Of a stretch of 23,292 bases of DNA, positions 1 through 6,887 are shown in pieces. Source of the DNA: a virus; IMG/VR virus record IMGVR_UViG_3300042520_001283, positions 1-23,292 of that record; one strand, 5' to 3'. The notes under the pieces are model-generated. The model was not told the origin of the DNA. It searched no databases and saw only the letters and a list, made by a program, of their open reading frames with translations. Positions within the stretch are counted from its first letter, which is position 1; each line of letters begins with the position of its first letter. Made by a program: the position numbers and the translations under genes.

Positions 1-675
1 AAGAACTGAAGTTCCCGGCCCAGCCCCAGCCTCTTGCGCCCCAGATGAAGCGGCAGCGGCAGTTCCGCCAATTGCGGTCTGCTCGATTGGCTTTTCGCCC
101 ATAAATCTAAAAATCTTTCCAGCCCTTTCAGGTATTTTTGGTATTTCTCCTGCTGCCTTAAATGCAGCCGCCGATCCACCAGCCCCAGAAAGACCTTCAG
201 TAACAGCCTCAGTAATTCTTTCTGCTGCCGTATCTGGTTTTGGAGTTCCAAGTGAATCTAAAAGTTTTGTTATAGCTCCACGGGATGTTTCAAAGTCAGT
301 TCCAAAATAAGAATTAACGCCTTCAATTGCCAAATCCCCTAATCCAAACGCTAATGGGCCAACAGCAGCTCCAGCCATCATTCCGGGGGGGCCAGCAACA
401 GCTCCAACCGTCATGCCAGCTAATGATTGAGCCGCAGGAACAGTAAGTCCGCGAGTAACAGCACCAGTCATTCCACGAACATCAGTCTCTGGCTCAACTC
501 CAATGCTTTCTTTTGGCGCAGATTTAACTTGAGTAAGCCCAGCTTGAGTAGAAGATATTCCTGCGCCTGTAAGGCCATATCTAGCCTTTGTTTCTTCTAA
601 AATTTTATCAACCTCGTCAGGCTCTGGCGTTGGCTGCGGCGTTGGCTGCGGCGTTGGTGCTTTGGGGTCTGCCAT
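1..675 (-). CDS. Putative large internal/ejection virion protein, N-terminal 225 residues (runs off window)
   Basis: An open frame of 225 codons starts at 675 and continues past base 1 without a stop, so the C terminus is missing. The protein opens with a Pro/Thr/Gln stretch (PTPQPTPQPTPEP, residues 8-20) and then a short charged helix. Residues about 75-115 are Gly/Ala/Met-rich and hydrophobic, able to insert in or cross a membrane; the last visible residues are again Gly/Ala/Ser-rich. This layout is common in internal virion proteins of short-tailed phages that are ejected with DNA. The start follows the 593-residue gene by 11 bases and has an A/T-rich leader without a Shine-Dalgarno sequence. 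No catalytic domain (for example a transglycosylase) is visible in this part. The function is inferred from composition and position only; a scaffold or other structural protein is possible. Confidence 0.7.
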   Translation of the reverse strand, partial: MADPKAPTPQPTPQPTPEPDEVDKILEETKARYGLTGAGISSTQAGLTQVKSAPKESIGVEPETDVRGMTGAVTRGLTVPAAQSLAGMTVGAVAGPPGMMAGAAVGPLAFGLGDLAIEGVNSYFGTDFETSRGAITKLLDSLGTPKPDTAAERITEAVTEGLSGAGGSAAAFKAAGEIPKIPERAGKIFRFMGEKPIEQTAIGGTAAAASSGAQEAGAGPGTSVL

Positions 676-686
676 TTTATTAAATT

Positions 687-2468
687 TTACTCAGTTGGAA
701 AAACTCTATTATTGAATGCATCAATTCTTGCTGATTTATCAACAAGGCTCTTAAATCTTTTAAGGTCTTTCTTGTATTGTGCTGATTCTTTATCTGTTTC
801 AGATTTAAGGGTTGACATTAATGAATTTAATTCATTTGCTTCATTCGGATTCATTTCAAGAATTGGCAAAGTTTGAATTGGAACATATTTAGGCTCCACT
901 TCCCTAATTTTCATAAACGCATTGCCAGAAGACTTAATTACTCCACTTCTCATGTCGCTCAGTCGAGACAATAGTATTTCTGCACTTTGCGCTTGTTCAA
1001 TACTTCCTTTTGTAGATTGGAGTGCTTTTCTTTCGCCTTCCGTAAGGGAACCAAGTCCAGATGCACCTGTTGGAGAAAGTGATTTAAGTTCACCAAGTTT
1101 TTCAAATCCAATATTAGATTTCACAGATTCTAACGCTTCTGCAACATTAAAAATATCTTGTAATCTTTTTTCTGAAGGCTTGTATCCTGCAAGTGCAAGA
1201 AATTGTTGCCAACCAGCAACATCCCCAATAATTGGAAGAGGTTTCCCTGATTGATAACTTTGTGTAATAATACCAACAGCCTCTGGATTTGTATTTATTA
1301 GAGATATTGCTTGATCTATTAGATCAATATTTACAAGCGTATCATCAAGCTTTGTTTTTTGAGCATCCAAATATTGTCTATCGTCTTTTAGCTTTTTAGT
1401 TTCAGCATCAAGCCTGTCTCGATCAGCTTTTTCTCTTTCAATGGCTTGTTTGTTTTGAGCTAAAATAAGATTTTCTTTATCTATTCCACGCTTTTCTACC
1501 TCTCCGCTCGTGTCTTCTGGGCGCAAACTCCATTTAAAAGTTCTTGGATTTTGTTCTGGAATAAGTTTCCAGTATGCAGTGGAAAGTTTAGCGGCAGCAT
1601 CATAGGCTTTTGCTGATTCGCTTGGCTCAAACTCAATTCCAGCAACATTTCTTGGAGCTTTAATATCAGTTGGTTGCTCTGGCAATTTGCCAATTGCTTG
1701 AACTTCAGCTAATGGGGGCGTTGGAGCGGGAGCTGCCTCTGGCTGAACTTGAACGCCAGTTAATGCAGTTCCTTGAGTTGATACACGCTGAACACTTGGC
1801 ATTATATCTGGCTCAGGAATTATATCTGGTGGAGTGCCAACAACTATTGGAGATGGTTGCTGAATTGGAGATGGTTGCTGAATAGGTGCTGCTTCTGGAG
1901 GTGGTTCTGCTATATTTACTTCTTTTGCGGGTTCCCAATCGCCAACAGGAGTAGCGTCTGGAAGCACTGATTCGACTGGTGTTGGTGTTACAAAATCTCT
2001 ATCAATATTTGTTTTTCGAGGACTTGGTTTTACTACTGGAGTATTTCCAGATGGATTTACCATACCAAGTCTTTTAGCAGCCTCTCTGATTCCACTTATT
2101 CTTTCAGGCAAGTCCGCTGACAAACCTTCTTCTGCGGTAGTTTTTAGAATTAGTTCATCAATAAATTGCTTATTTTTTGTCTGCTGCTTTGCTTCTTCAA
2201 GAAGTAGTTCATATCCATATTTACGTTTCTCTTTCTCCTTTTCCTCTTCCTTCTCATACCTAGCGGTAATTCCACCAAGCGCACCCTTTGCAATATTGCT
2301 AATAGCACCAGCAATACCTTCAGTAACAAGCTCTGGTCGAGAAGACTGAATTTCAATTTTATCAAGTGGACGAAACTGAAGATTTGCACCGCGAGTTACA
2401 TCAATTGCAGGCAAAGGTTGCAAACCAGATAGGTTAGCGAATTGAGGATTGAAAGAGTAGTCAGCCAT
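687..2468 (-). CDS. Coiled-coil, Pro-rich probable internal virion protein (593 aa)
   Basis: I recognise no named family. Residues about 70-105 are very rich in Glu and Lys and should form a helix or coiled coil. Residues about 140-275 are low-complexity and Pro-rich, including a repeated IQQPSP unit near 196-207. A second strongly charged coiled coil spans about 325-375. The C-terminal third is helical and contains LKSLSPTGASGLGSLTEGER (461-480), a segment of a type I associate with phage structural proteins near the ejection genes. The start codon at 2468 overlaps the preceding stop (TAATG), and GGAGG lies 6 bases upstream inside the preceding gene, one of the few clear Shine-Dalgarno sites here. 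The context (between Gln/Ala-rich proteins and a large membrane-active candidate) suggests a virion component delivered with the DNA or lining the tail channel. Existence as a gene is near certain; function is inferred. Confidence 0.8.
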   Translation of the reverse strand: MADYSFNPQFANLSGLQPLPAIDVTRGANLQFRPLDKIEIQSSRPELVTEGIAGAISNIAKGALGGITARYEKEEEKEKEKRKYGYELLLEEAKQQTKNKQFIDELILKTTAEEGLSADLPERISGIREAAKRLGMVNPSGNTPVVKPSPRKTNIDRDFVTPTPVESVLPDATPVGDWEPAKEVNIAEPPPEAAPIQQPSPIQQPSPIVVGTPPDIIPEPDIMPSVQRVSTQGTALTGVQVQPEAAPAPTPPLAEVQAIGKLPEQPTDIKAPRNVAGIEFEPSESAKAYDAAAKLSTAYWKLIPEQNPRTFKWSLRPEDTSGEVEKRGIDKENLILAQNKQAIEREKADRDRLDAETKKLKDDRQYLDAQKTKLDDTLVNIDLIDQAISLINTNPEAVGIITQSYQSGKPLPIIGDVAGWQQFLALAGYKPSEKRLQDIFNVAEALESVKSNIGFEKLGELKSLSPTGASGLGSLTEGERKALQSTKGSIEQAQSAEILLSRLSDMRSGVIKSSGNAFMKIREVEPKYVPIQTLPILEMNPNEANELNSLMSTLKSETDKESAQYKKDLKRFKSLVDKSARIDAFNNRVFPTE

Positions 2469-2962
2469 TAGGAGCCTCCAAAAGTAAGATTAGATGTAGA
2501 AGGAAGTTTGAACAGATTAGCAGGTTGACCAGTTCCAGCAGCACCGACATTAGCCGCCATTGCAGATCCGGGCATAACTGGAGCGGGAGCAACTGCACCA
2601 GCACCACCAATACCCATAGAAGCTGCTTTCTGAGCTTGAGTAGCCTGTCCTGCACCACCAGCGATTGCGCTAGAGCCAGTGGCAGATTGAGCCTGTTGTG
2701 CAGCGGAAAGTGATGCTTGGTCTGCAATTTGTTGTTGAGTTCCATACTGACCTAGTTGCTGACGAGCAGCGGCCTCGCCTTGTTGTGCCGCAGCACTGGC
2801 TTGTTGTTGTTGACGCTCAATTTCAGCCCTTTTGCGAGCCTCTTCAGCGGCACGAGCTTGAGCTTGTTGCATCGCAAACATCGCAGCCATTGGGTCTGGC
2901 CCAGATGGTTGACTAGAGCCTCCGCCCTCGCCTCCGCCGCTTGATTTTTTGCTTCCACCCAT
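2468..2962 (-). CDS. Gln/Ala-rich small structural protein, type A paralogue 2, C-terminal TFGG (164 aa)
   Basis: The N terminus is Gly/Ser/Lys-rich and disordered-looking (MGGSKKSSGGGEGGG), followed by SGPDPM at about 20-25. Residues about 27-95 are Ala/Gln/Arg/Glu-rich and should be helical or coiled coil. The rest is Gly/Ala-rich and ends in LTFGGS. It is a paralogue of the next gene upstream (2964-3452): both share the MGG start, SGPDPM, a QGE.AA.Q.L core, a Gly-Ser-Ala-Ile-Gly-Gly stretch and the LP.T..LTFGG end. Neither resembles an enzyme. The stop TAA overlaps the next ATG, and the codons of the TFGG motif supply GGAGG for that start. GGAGG also precedes its own start by 8 bases. The likely role is a small virion or ejection component, inferred from neighbours. 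Confidence 0.8.
   Translation of the reverse strand: MGGSKKSSGGGEGGGSSQPSGPDPMAAMFAMQQAQARAAEEARKRAEIERQQQQASAAAQQGEAAARQQLGQYGTQQQIADQASLSAAQQAQSATGSSAIAGGAGQATQAQKAASMGIGGAGAVAPAPVMPGSAMAANVGAAGTGQPANLFKLPSTSNLTFGGS
2475..2479 (-). promoter_or_regulatory. Shine-Dalgarno GGAGG inside the end of the 164-aa gene
   Basis: GGAGG lies 6 bases before the ATG at 2468 and is made by the codons of the terminal Phe-Gly-Gly-Ser. Most starts in this window have nothing comparable, so this site supports coupling of the 593-residue gene to its upstream neighbour. Confidence 0.55.
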
Positions 2963-2963
2963 A

Positions 2964-3452
2964 TTATTGTCCTCCGAATGTCAGACCTTTAGTTTGTGGA
3001 AGATTAAACATATTTGCTGTCCGACTCTTTGGCCCCATGTCTGTAGTATCAGAATCCATGCCATAATATGGAAGACCACCCATTGGAATATTTCCAGTTC
3101 CAGCTAGATTAGCGGCTTGTTCTCCGCGAGCCTTGCCAATATCGAATCCTCCGCCAATAGCGGCAGAACCAGCGGAGCCAAATGCTTTTTGCTGGGCTTC
3201 AGATGCTGCCATATCTTGTGCTTTCTGCATTGCTCCAGCCTGAGATAGCGTTTGCTGTGCAGCCATTTCACCTTGACGGGCGGAAGCGAGAGCAGATTGA
3301 CGCTGAGTTTCAAGCATCGCTTCTTCCTGCGCCTTTCGAGCAGCTTCAGCCTGTGCAGCTTGTGCAGCCTGCATTTGAGCCAAATATGCCATCATTGGAT
3401 CTGGCCCAGATTGTTGTTTAGATTTTCCGCCTCCGCCTTTGCCTCCGCCCAT
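2964..3452 (-). CDS. Gln/Ala-rich small structural protein, type A paralogue 1, C-terminal TFGG (162 aa)
   Basis: The protein begins MGGGKGGGGKSKQQSGPDPM and continues with a predicted helix rich in Ala, Gln, Met and Glu (about residues 20-90). A Gly-rich middle follows (GSAGSAAIGGG, about 92-102), and the last residues are LPQTKGLTFGGQ. The sequence aligns over its length with the 164-residue product next downstream, so this is a tandem duplication with marked divergence. It has no Shine-Dalgarno sequence; the leader reads TTTAATAATATG. Its own stop is one base from the downstream start, and GGAGG in its last codons lies 8 bases before that start. It begins 4 bases after the YkgJ-like gene ends. 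No enzyme motif is visible. A virion role is inferred from location between probable ejection proteins. Confidence 0.8.
   Translation of the reverse strand: MGGGKGGGGKSKQQSGPDPMMAYLAQMQAAQAAQAEAARKAQEEAMLETQRQSALASARQGEMAAQQTLSQAGAMQKAQDMAASEAQQKAFGSAGSAAIGGGFDIGKARGEQAANLAGTGNIPMGGLPYYGMDSDTTDMGPKSRTANMFNLPQTKGLTFGGQ
2971..2975 (-). promoter_or_regulatory. Shine-Dalgarno GGAGG inside the end of the 162-aa gene
   Basis: GGAGG lies 8 bases before the ATG at 2962, again within the codons for the terminal TFGG motif. It supports the chosen start of the 164-residue protein and translational coupling of the two type A paralogues. Confidence 0.55.
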
Positions 3453-3456
3453 ATTA

Positions 3457-3762
3457 TTAAATAAGTTGAGTGTTAATGTTTAGTTTTTTTCTTGCCTCAT
3501 GGCATAACTCGCCATTTGGTTTAAATTGCCTACAAGAATCAGGTCTGTCAAAATAAATTGAACAGGAAACGCAACTTCCAACAATTCCTTCAAGGGCAAT
3601 GCATCTATTGTTTTCAGTTTTCATTAAAGGATAATCCATTCTTTGCATTTCTTTAGGGATCTTTTCGCAATCCGATCTATCTCGTCTAAGAACAGGCCAA
3701 GACCATTTATAAGAGCAACAAGCACCACATGAAATACAATCATTTTCAGTTACTTCTTCCAT
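3457..3762 (-). CDS. YkgJ-type zinc/iron-binding cysteine-cluster protein (101 aa)
   Basis: The N terminus carries CISCGACC (Cys9, 12, 15, 16), the CxxCxxCC signature of the YkgJ-like putative zinc- or iron-chelating family. Further cysteines at about 32, 54, 64, 67, 77 and 87, including CVSC and the SCRQFKPNGELC stretch, are also as expected for that family, whose members are thought to bind metal through these residues but whose biochemical role is poorly defined. The length is near a minimal family member. The start at 3762 lies inside the PAPS-reductase-like gene and the two overlap by 13 bases, so the pair is probably produced together and may work together. Both are surrounded by virion genes. 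A metal- or Fe-S-related maturation or modification role is an inference. Confidence 0.85.
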   Translation of the reverse strand: MEEVTENDCISCGACCSYKWSWPVLRRDRSDCEKIPKEMQRMDYPLMKTENNRCIALEGIVGSCVSCSIYFDRPDSCRQFKPNGELCHEARKKLNINTQLI

Positions 3763-4586
3763 TCAATAGGACGAAATCCCAAGTCATCAATAACAATGTC
3801 TTCATATGGGGCCATGTCGCTGATATTTGTGATTGTAGCATTGAGTTTAGGGCAGTGGACATGACGATCTAAATGGCGATTAACGCAATTAAAACAAGTT
3901 GGGTAGAAATCAGCATTGAGTGACTTATCTGGATTGTTTTTCCAATTCTGATTTTCTTTAATGTATCGAGTAGGATCAGGCTCAATCCCGTTATCTTCTA
4001 AATACCAGAAGATTTCCTCATCTGTCCAGTCACGCATTGGATAGAGAGATACGGGAGATCCGTCAACAATCCTGATGTCTTGAGCTAATGGAACATGTCC
4101 CTTAATCAAATCCGTATCCTCAAACTTTGTTCCAATATAGACAGCACCCCAAGGCCAGTTAAATGTTCCAGTAGGACGTTGTAAGAAGTCAGTCACTCCA
4201 CATAGAAATTTCTCTCCTTCTTTTGGCTTTTCAGTTCCAAGCGACAAAATCACGCAATCTCGGCCCCATTGGAAGTAGTGAAGCATGTCAAAACGAACAT
4301 CGCCAGTATTGACATCTGGCCCATCTGCCAATGCTACTTTCATTGGAGGATATTCATATACCTCAAGATTCCACTCTTTGATGAGGTAATCAGAATAGGC
4401 ATATCGCTCACGGAATTTTGGCTGACGATATTGAATAACAGGAACATCAATCTCTGCTCCGTATCGGATAAGGTGAAGCAATGCCGTAGAGTCTTTCCCT
4501 CCGCTCCACAAAACAACTGCTCTAGGCCACCTTTTATTCCATTCCTTTATTTTATTTATTGTTTTATTTATTAGGTGTTGTCTCAT
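3750..4586 (-). CDS. PAPS reductase / ATP pyrophosphatase family protein (278 aa)
   Basis: The PP-loop SGGKDST is at residues 28-34, after a short helical N terminus, and marks the adenine-nucleotide alpha-hydrolase fold shared by PAPS reductases, ATP sulfurylase small subunits and thiolation enzymes. PMRDWTDEEIFWYLEDNGIE (183-202) matches the family's conserved Trp-Thr helix. The C-terminal part holds Cys231, Cys234 and Cys245 (CFNC and HC), a possible metal site. I do not see the ECGLH-type C-terminal catalytic motif of assimilatory PAPS reductase, so sulfate reduction is not assured; nucleic-acid or nucleotide sulfur modification or another adenylating reaction is possible. The start overlaps the upstream stop (TAATG), and the 3' end overlaps the YkgJ-like gene by 13 bases. 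Family membership is strong; the substrate is unknown. Confidence 0.88.
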   Translation of the reverse strand: MRQHLINKTINKIKEWNKRWPRAVVLWSGGKDSTALLHLIRYGAEIDVPVIQYRQPKFRERYAYSDYLIKEWNLEVYEYPPMKVALADGPDVNTGDVRFDMLHYFQWGRDCVILSLGTEKPKEGEKFLCGVTDFLQRPTGTFNWPWGAVYIGTKFEDTDLIKGHVPLAQDIRIVDGSPVSLYPMRDWTDEEIFWYLEDNGIEPDPTRYIKENQNWKNNPDKSLNADFYPTCFNCVNRHLDRHVHCPKLNATITNISDMAPYEDIVIDDLGFRPIEWKK

Positions 4587-5371
4587 TAAATAATAATCGC
4601 CGCACCAATCGCCGCACCAGCAACCGCTCCACCAGCCCCAATCATTTGTCCTGACATCGCATTTCCAGATGCAGCATTTTGAGTAGCATTGTTATACATG
4701 GCCTGCTCGTAGTTCTGCCTATTCTGTTGGGCAACATTATTGGCCTGCTGCAATTCTCCAAGGTTTTGATTGATCCAATCAGATGTAGATTGTTGCAATC
4801 TCTGACCTCCTGCAAGCACATTTTGCTGGTATTGCTGCATCGCTTGGAGATTAGCAGCTTTTGCTTGCATTTCAGCTTGAATCGCAGTAGCTGGATCTAG
4901 TCCCCCAATTGGTGCTGGAGTTTGAGCCAAATATCCTTGCTGTAGTGCCAATGCACGGAGACGAGCCTGACGACCAGCTTCTGTGCCAGCATCAAACATG
5001 GCAGAGCGTCCAATCGTTCCTTCAACTCCACTTGAATATCCAGAGCCAAGACCCTGCTTCATCGCCCAGTCTTTTGCACTTCTTTGAATAGCCTCCATGC
5101 TAGAAAGCTCTGCAACGCGACTTCCCATTTCATGCCGCATTTTAGCGGCTTCTGGATCAGTCAAACGCTCAAGTTCACGCGAACGAATGATATTCTCAAC
5201 GCCAAATTCAGCCGCTTCCTTTGATGTCCTTGCGGTATCAAATGTCTGCATTGCTGGAGGCATCTGTGAAGCCATTTTAAGCAACTCAGCTTGGTTCTGA
5301 AGATACCTACCGCCTGTTGCAGATTTAGCCGCAACCAAGGCAAACATTGAAGTGTCGTCAGGTCTATTCAT
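4586..5371 (-). CDS. Gln/Ala-rich structural protein, type B paralogue 2 (261 aa)
   Basis: This helical protein is a paralogue of the 286-residue product just upstream. The shared core includes P.MQT(F/Y)D (about 38-45), ENI.R.R.LE..T(D/N)PEA (about 59-75), and a QGL.S.Y..G....TIGR(S/A)AMFD block near 106-127. A QAPxGGL-like motif (PAPIGGLDPAT) and long Gln-rich helices follow. It ends in a Gly/Ala/Ile-rich hydrophobic stretch (about 240-261) that could insert in a membrane; the upstream paralogue instead ends in TFGG followed by acidic residues. There is no Shine-Dalgarno sequence; the leader is AACTTAATAAATG. Position and composition suggest an internal or ejection protein, but no named family is recognised. 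Confidence 0.78.
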   Translation of the reverse strand: MNRPDDTSMFALVAAKSATGGRYLQNQAELLKMASQMPPAMQTFDTARTSKEAAEFGVENIIRSRELERLTDPEAAKMRHEMGSRVAELSSMEAIQRSAKDWAMKQGLGSGYSSGVEGTIGRSAMFDAGTEAGRQARLRALALQQGYLAQTPAPIGGLDPATAIQAEMQAKAANLQAMQQYQQNVLAGGQRLQQSTSDWINQNLGELQQANNVAQQNRQNYEQAMYNNATQNAASGNAMSGQMIGAGGAVAGAAIGAAIII

Positions 5372-5374
5372 TTA

Positions 5375-6235
5375 TTAAGTTTCTTCGTCACCACCAAACG
5401 TCCATCCCTTCCCAGCTTGTCCGAGAGCAGTAAGGGAAGAAGATGCGACATCCCCACCAGCTTTAATCCATGCACCTGTAATTGCTCGCTGAGATGCAAG
5501 GTTCTGGGCTTGGTTCTCAAGCATTGCTTTCTGATAGCGCATTTGAGACTGCTGATTGGCTTGCTGGATTCCGCCAAGATTTGCAAATTGATTCATAGCA
5601 GACTGAAATCCAGTCTGACCAAATTGTCCAACATTTCCAAGCATTCCCTGCTTATATGCCTCCATGGAAGCTAGGTTTTGCGCTTGAGCAGCTTGTTTTC
5701 CAGCAATAGATGTCTCTGGAGATAATCCACCAACTGGAGCCTGCTGTGATGCAAGATAGGCTTGACGCTGTGCTGCAAGATTTTCTTCGTATGATTGTTT
5801 AGCAGCCAAAGCACGATCAAACATGGCGGCACGTCCAATCGTAGAATCACCAAGTCCAGTAGCGTATTGCGAGGGAAGTCCCTGCGTCCGCATATATTCC
5901 TTCATGTAGTTCTCTACATTCTGCTTATCAGTAAGGTCTTGAATCTCCTTAGACTGACGCTGCCTAAATGCTTGCGCTTCTGGATTTGTAATTCCTTCTA
6001 ATTGCCTTTGCCTAAAAATGTTCTCCAATCCCAGTTGTGCTGCCCTCTGAGATTGCTGTGACGCATCATAGGTCTGCATCTCTGGAGTCATTTTAGCATA
6101 TGCCTGAAGCATGGCAGCTTGATTTTCCATCTGCTGGGCTTGAGCTTGTTGCAATGCCATAGAAATAGCAATGTCACGCGACGGATCGCGTTTAGAGATA
6201 TAATCTTTTGCGTTTACTGTTGAAGCTCCACCCAT
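5375..6235 (-). CDS. Gln/Ala-rich structural protein, type B paralogue 1, C-terminal TFGG (286 aa)
   Basis: The protein starts MGGASTVNAKDYISKRDPSR and is then almost entirely predicted helix, very rich in Gln and Ala. It aligns with the 261-residue protein downstream through the MQTYD, ENIFR.R.LE.ITNPEA and STIGRAAMFD regions and the following QAPVGGLSPET. The C terminus is GWTFGGDEET, sharing TFGG with the two type A proteins, and all three of those TFGG proteins also start with MGG. The leader has no Shine-Dalgarno sequence (GACTTAAAATG). Stop and next start are separated by 3 bases. A virion role, probably in DNA ejection or the tail interior, is inferred from location after the nozzle candidate; nothing enzymatic is seen. 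Confidence 0.78.
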   Translation of the reverse strand: MGGASTVNAKDYISKRDPSRDIAISMALQQAQAQQMENQAAMLQAYAKMTPEMQTYDASQQSQRAAQLGLENIFRQRQLEGITNPEAQAFRQRQSKEIQDLTDKQNVENYMKEYMRTQGLPSQYATGLGDSTIGRAAMFDRALAAKQSYEENLAAQRQAYLASQQAPVGGLSPETSIAGKQAAQAQNLASMEAYKQGMLGNVGQFGQTGFQSAMNQFANLGGIQQANQQSQMRYQKAMLENQAQNLASQRAITGAWIKAGGDVASSSLTALGQAGKGWTFGGDEET

Positions 6236-6236
6236 T

Positions 6237-6626
6237 TTAAGTCAATGAATCGTAACTATAAATTTCCCTGTCCATTTTAGTCAATCCCAATTTATTCATT
6301 ACATCATTTGTAAATTTAGGACGATCATCAATTAACGGGACACCAATATATCCAAGACCACCAGAAAGTTGGGCGTGCGATCTCCAGTCACTCATAACTT
6401 GGATTACATCTTGCGGCCTAGTAAATTTCGGATGGAAAGCTGGATAAACAACAGGAAGGAAAACATGGTCAGAATAGCCAAACAGCTCGCCATTCCGATA
6501 ATGAGCGTAAACATTGATGTTCGGATGATTGTTAATCTTGTGGTCAAACGACTCAGCAAAGTCTTGTAGGTTTCCAAATTCAAATGAGTCTTTAGGGACA
6601 AGTCGATAATCTATCCGTGTCTTCAT
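6237..6626 (-). CDS. Unknown phage protein (129 aa)
   Basis: I do not recognise this protein. It is of mixed composition with many aromatic residues, no transmembrane segment and no cysteine pairs. It looks like a compact alpha/beta domain; segments such as GYSDHVFLPVVYPAFHP (about 50-66) and MNKLGLTKMDREIYSYDS (about 110-127) faintly recall the C-terminal part of a GNAT acyltransferase, but no clear acetyl-CoA loop is visible, so I do not assign that function. It lies 5 bases after the 84-residue Cys protein and 1 base before the type B paralogues, so it is part of the same transcript. The start codon has an A/T-rich leader (TTAATTAATAAATATG). Confidence 0.7.
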   Translation of the reverse strand: MKTRIDYRLVPKDSFEFGNLQDFAESFDHKINNHPNINVYAHYRNGELFGYSDHVFLPVVYPAFHPKFTRPQDVIQVMSDWRSHAQLSGGLGYIGVPLIDDRPKFTNDVMNKLGLTKMDREIYSYDSLT

Positions 6627-6631
6627 ATTTA

Positions 6632-6886
6632 TTAATTAAATCCAACTTTTGCATTGTTACCTGCAATATCGTTAGGAATATAATCTTTAAATCGGTTTGC
6701 CTGTTGTGCAATGATTTTTTTGCGATCAGCATAATTTCCACAAGCAGCGCAAGGAAGACATCCTTTCTCTGGATTGAATAAAGGAATGGAGGAATACAAT
6801 GGAACAACGGCATCATTTTTAAAAGGAGTGATGTATTTAAACGGGAAGCTAGTTACTTCTCTAGTTGCTGTTGTAATTGATGGCAT
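6632..6886 (-). CDS. Small CxxCxxC protein (84 aa)
   Basis: The start at 6886 follows the stop of the nozzle candidate by one base (TAATATG). This start fills the space between two firm genes without a long overlap; a start 13 codons earlier at 6925 is possible but would overlap the nozzle gene. The frame stays open far upstream, but that part runs antiparallel in logic to nothing and simply shadows the nozzle gene in another frame. The centre has CLPCAAC (about residues 43-49), a compact metal-ligand arrangement, followed by a basic helix (ADRKKIIAQQANRFKDYI). No known family comes to mind. A small zinc-binding virion or assembly factor is one guess. Reality as a gene rests on the tight fit in the operon. 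Confidence 0.6.
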   Translation of the reverse strand: MPSITTATREVTSFPFKYITPFKNDAVVPLYSSIPLFNPEKGCLPCAACGNYADRKKIIAQQANRFKDYIPNDIAGNNAKVGFN

Positions 6887-6887
6887 A

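Noticed and set aside
922-1254. Plus-strand frame of 110 codons
   Set aside because: It is antisense to the coiled-coil virion protein; composition and lack of context argue against it.
3457-4586. Calling the SGGKDST protein a sulfate-assimilation PAPS reductase or a DNA phosphorothioation DndC
   Set aside because: The C-terminal ECGLH-type motif is not seen and no other dnd-like genes are present in the window; only family membership is supported.
6237-6626. Assigning the 129-residue protein as a GNAT acetyltransferase
   Set aside because: Only a faint C-terminal resemblance is visible and no acetyl-CoA binding loop can be pointed to.
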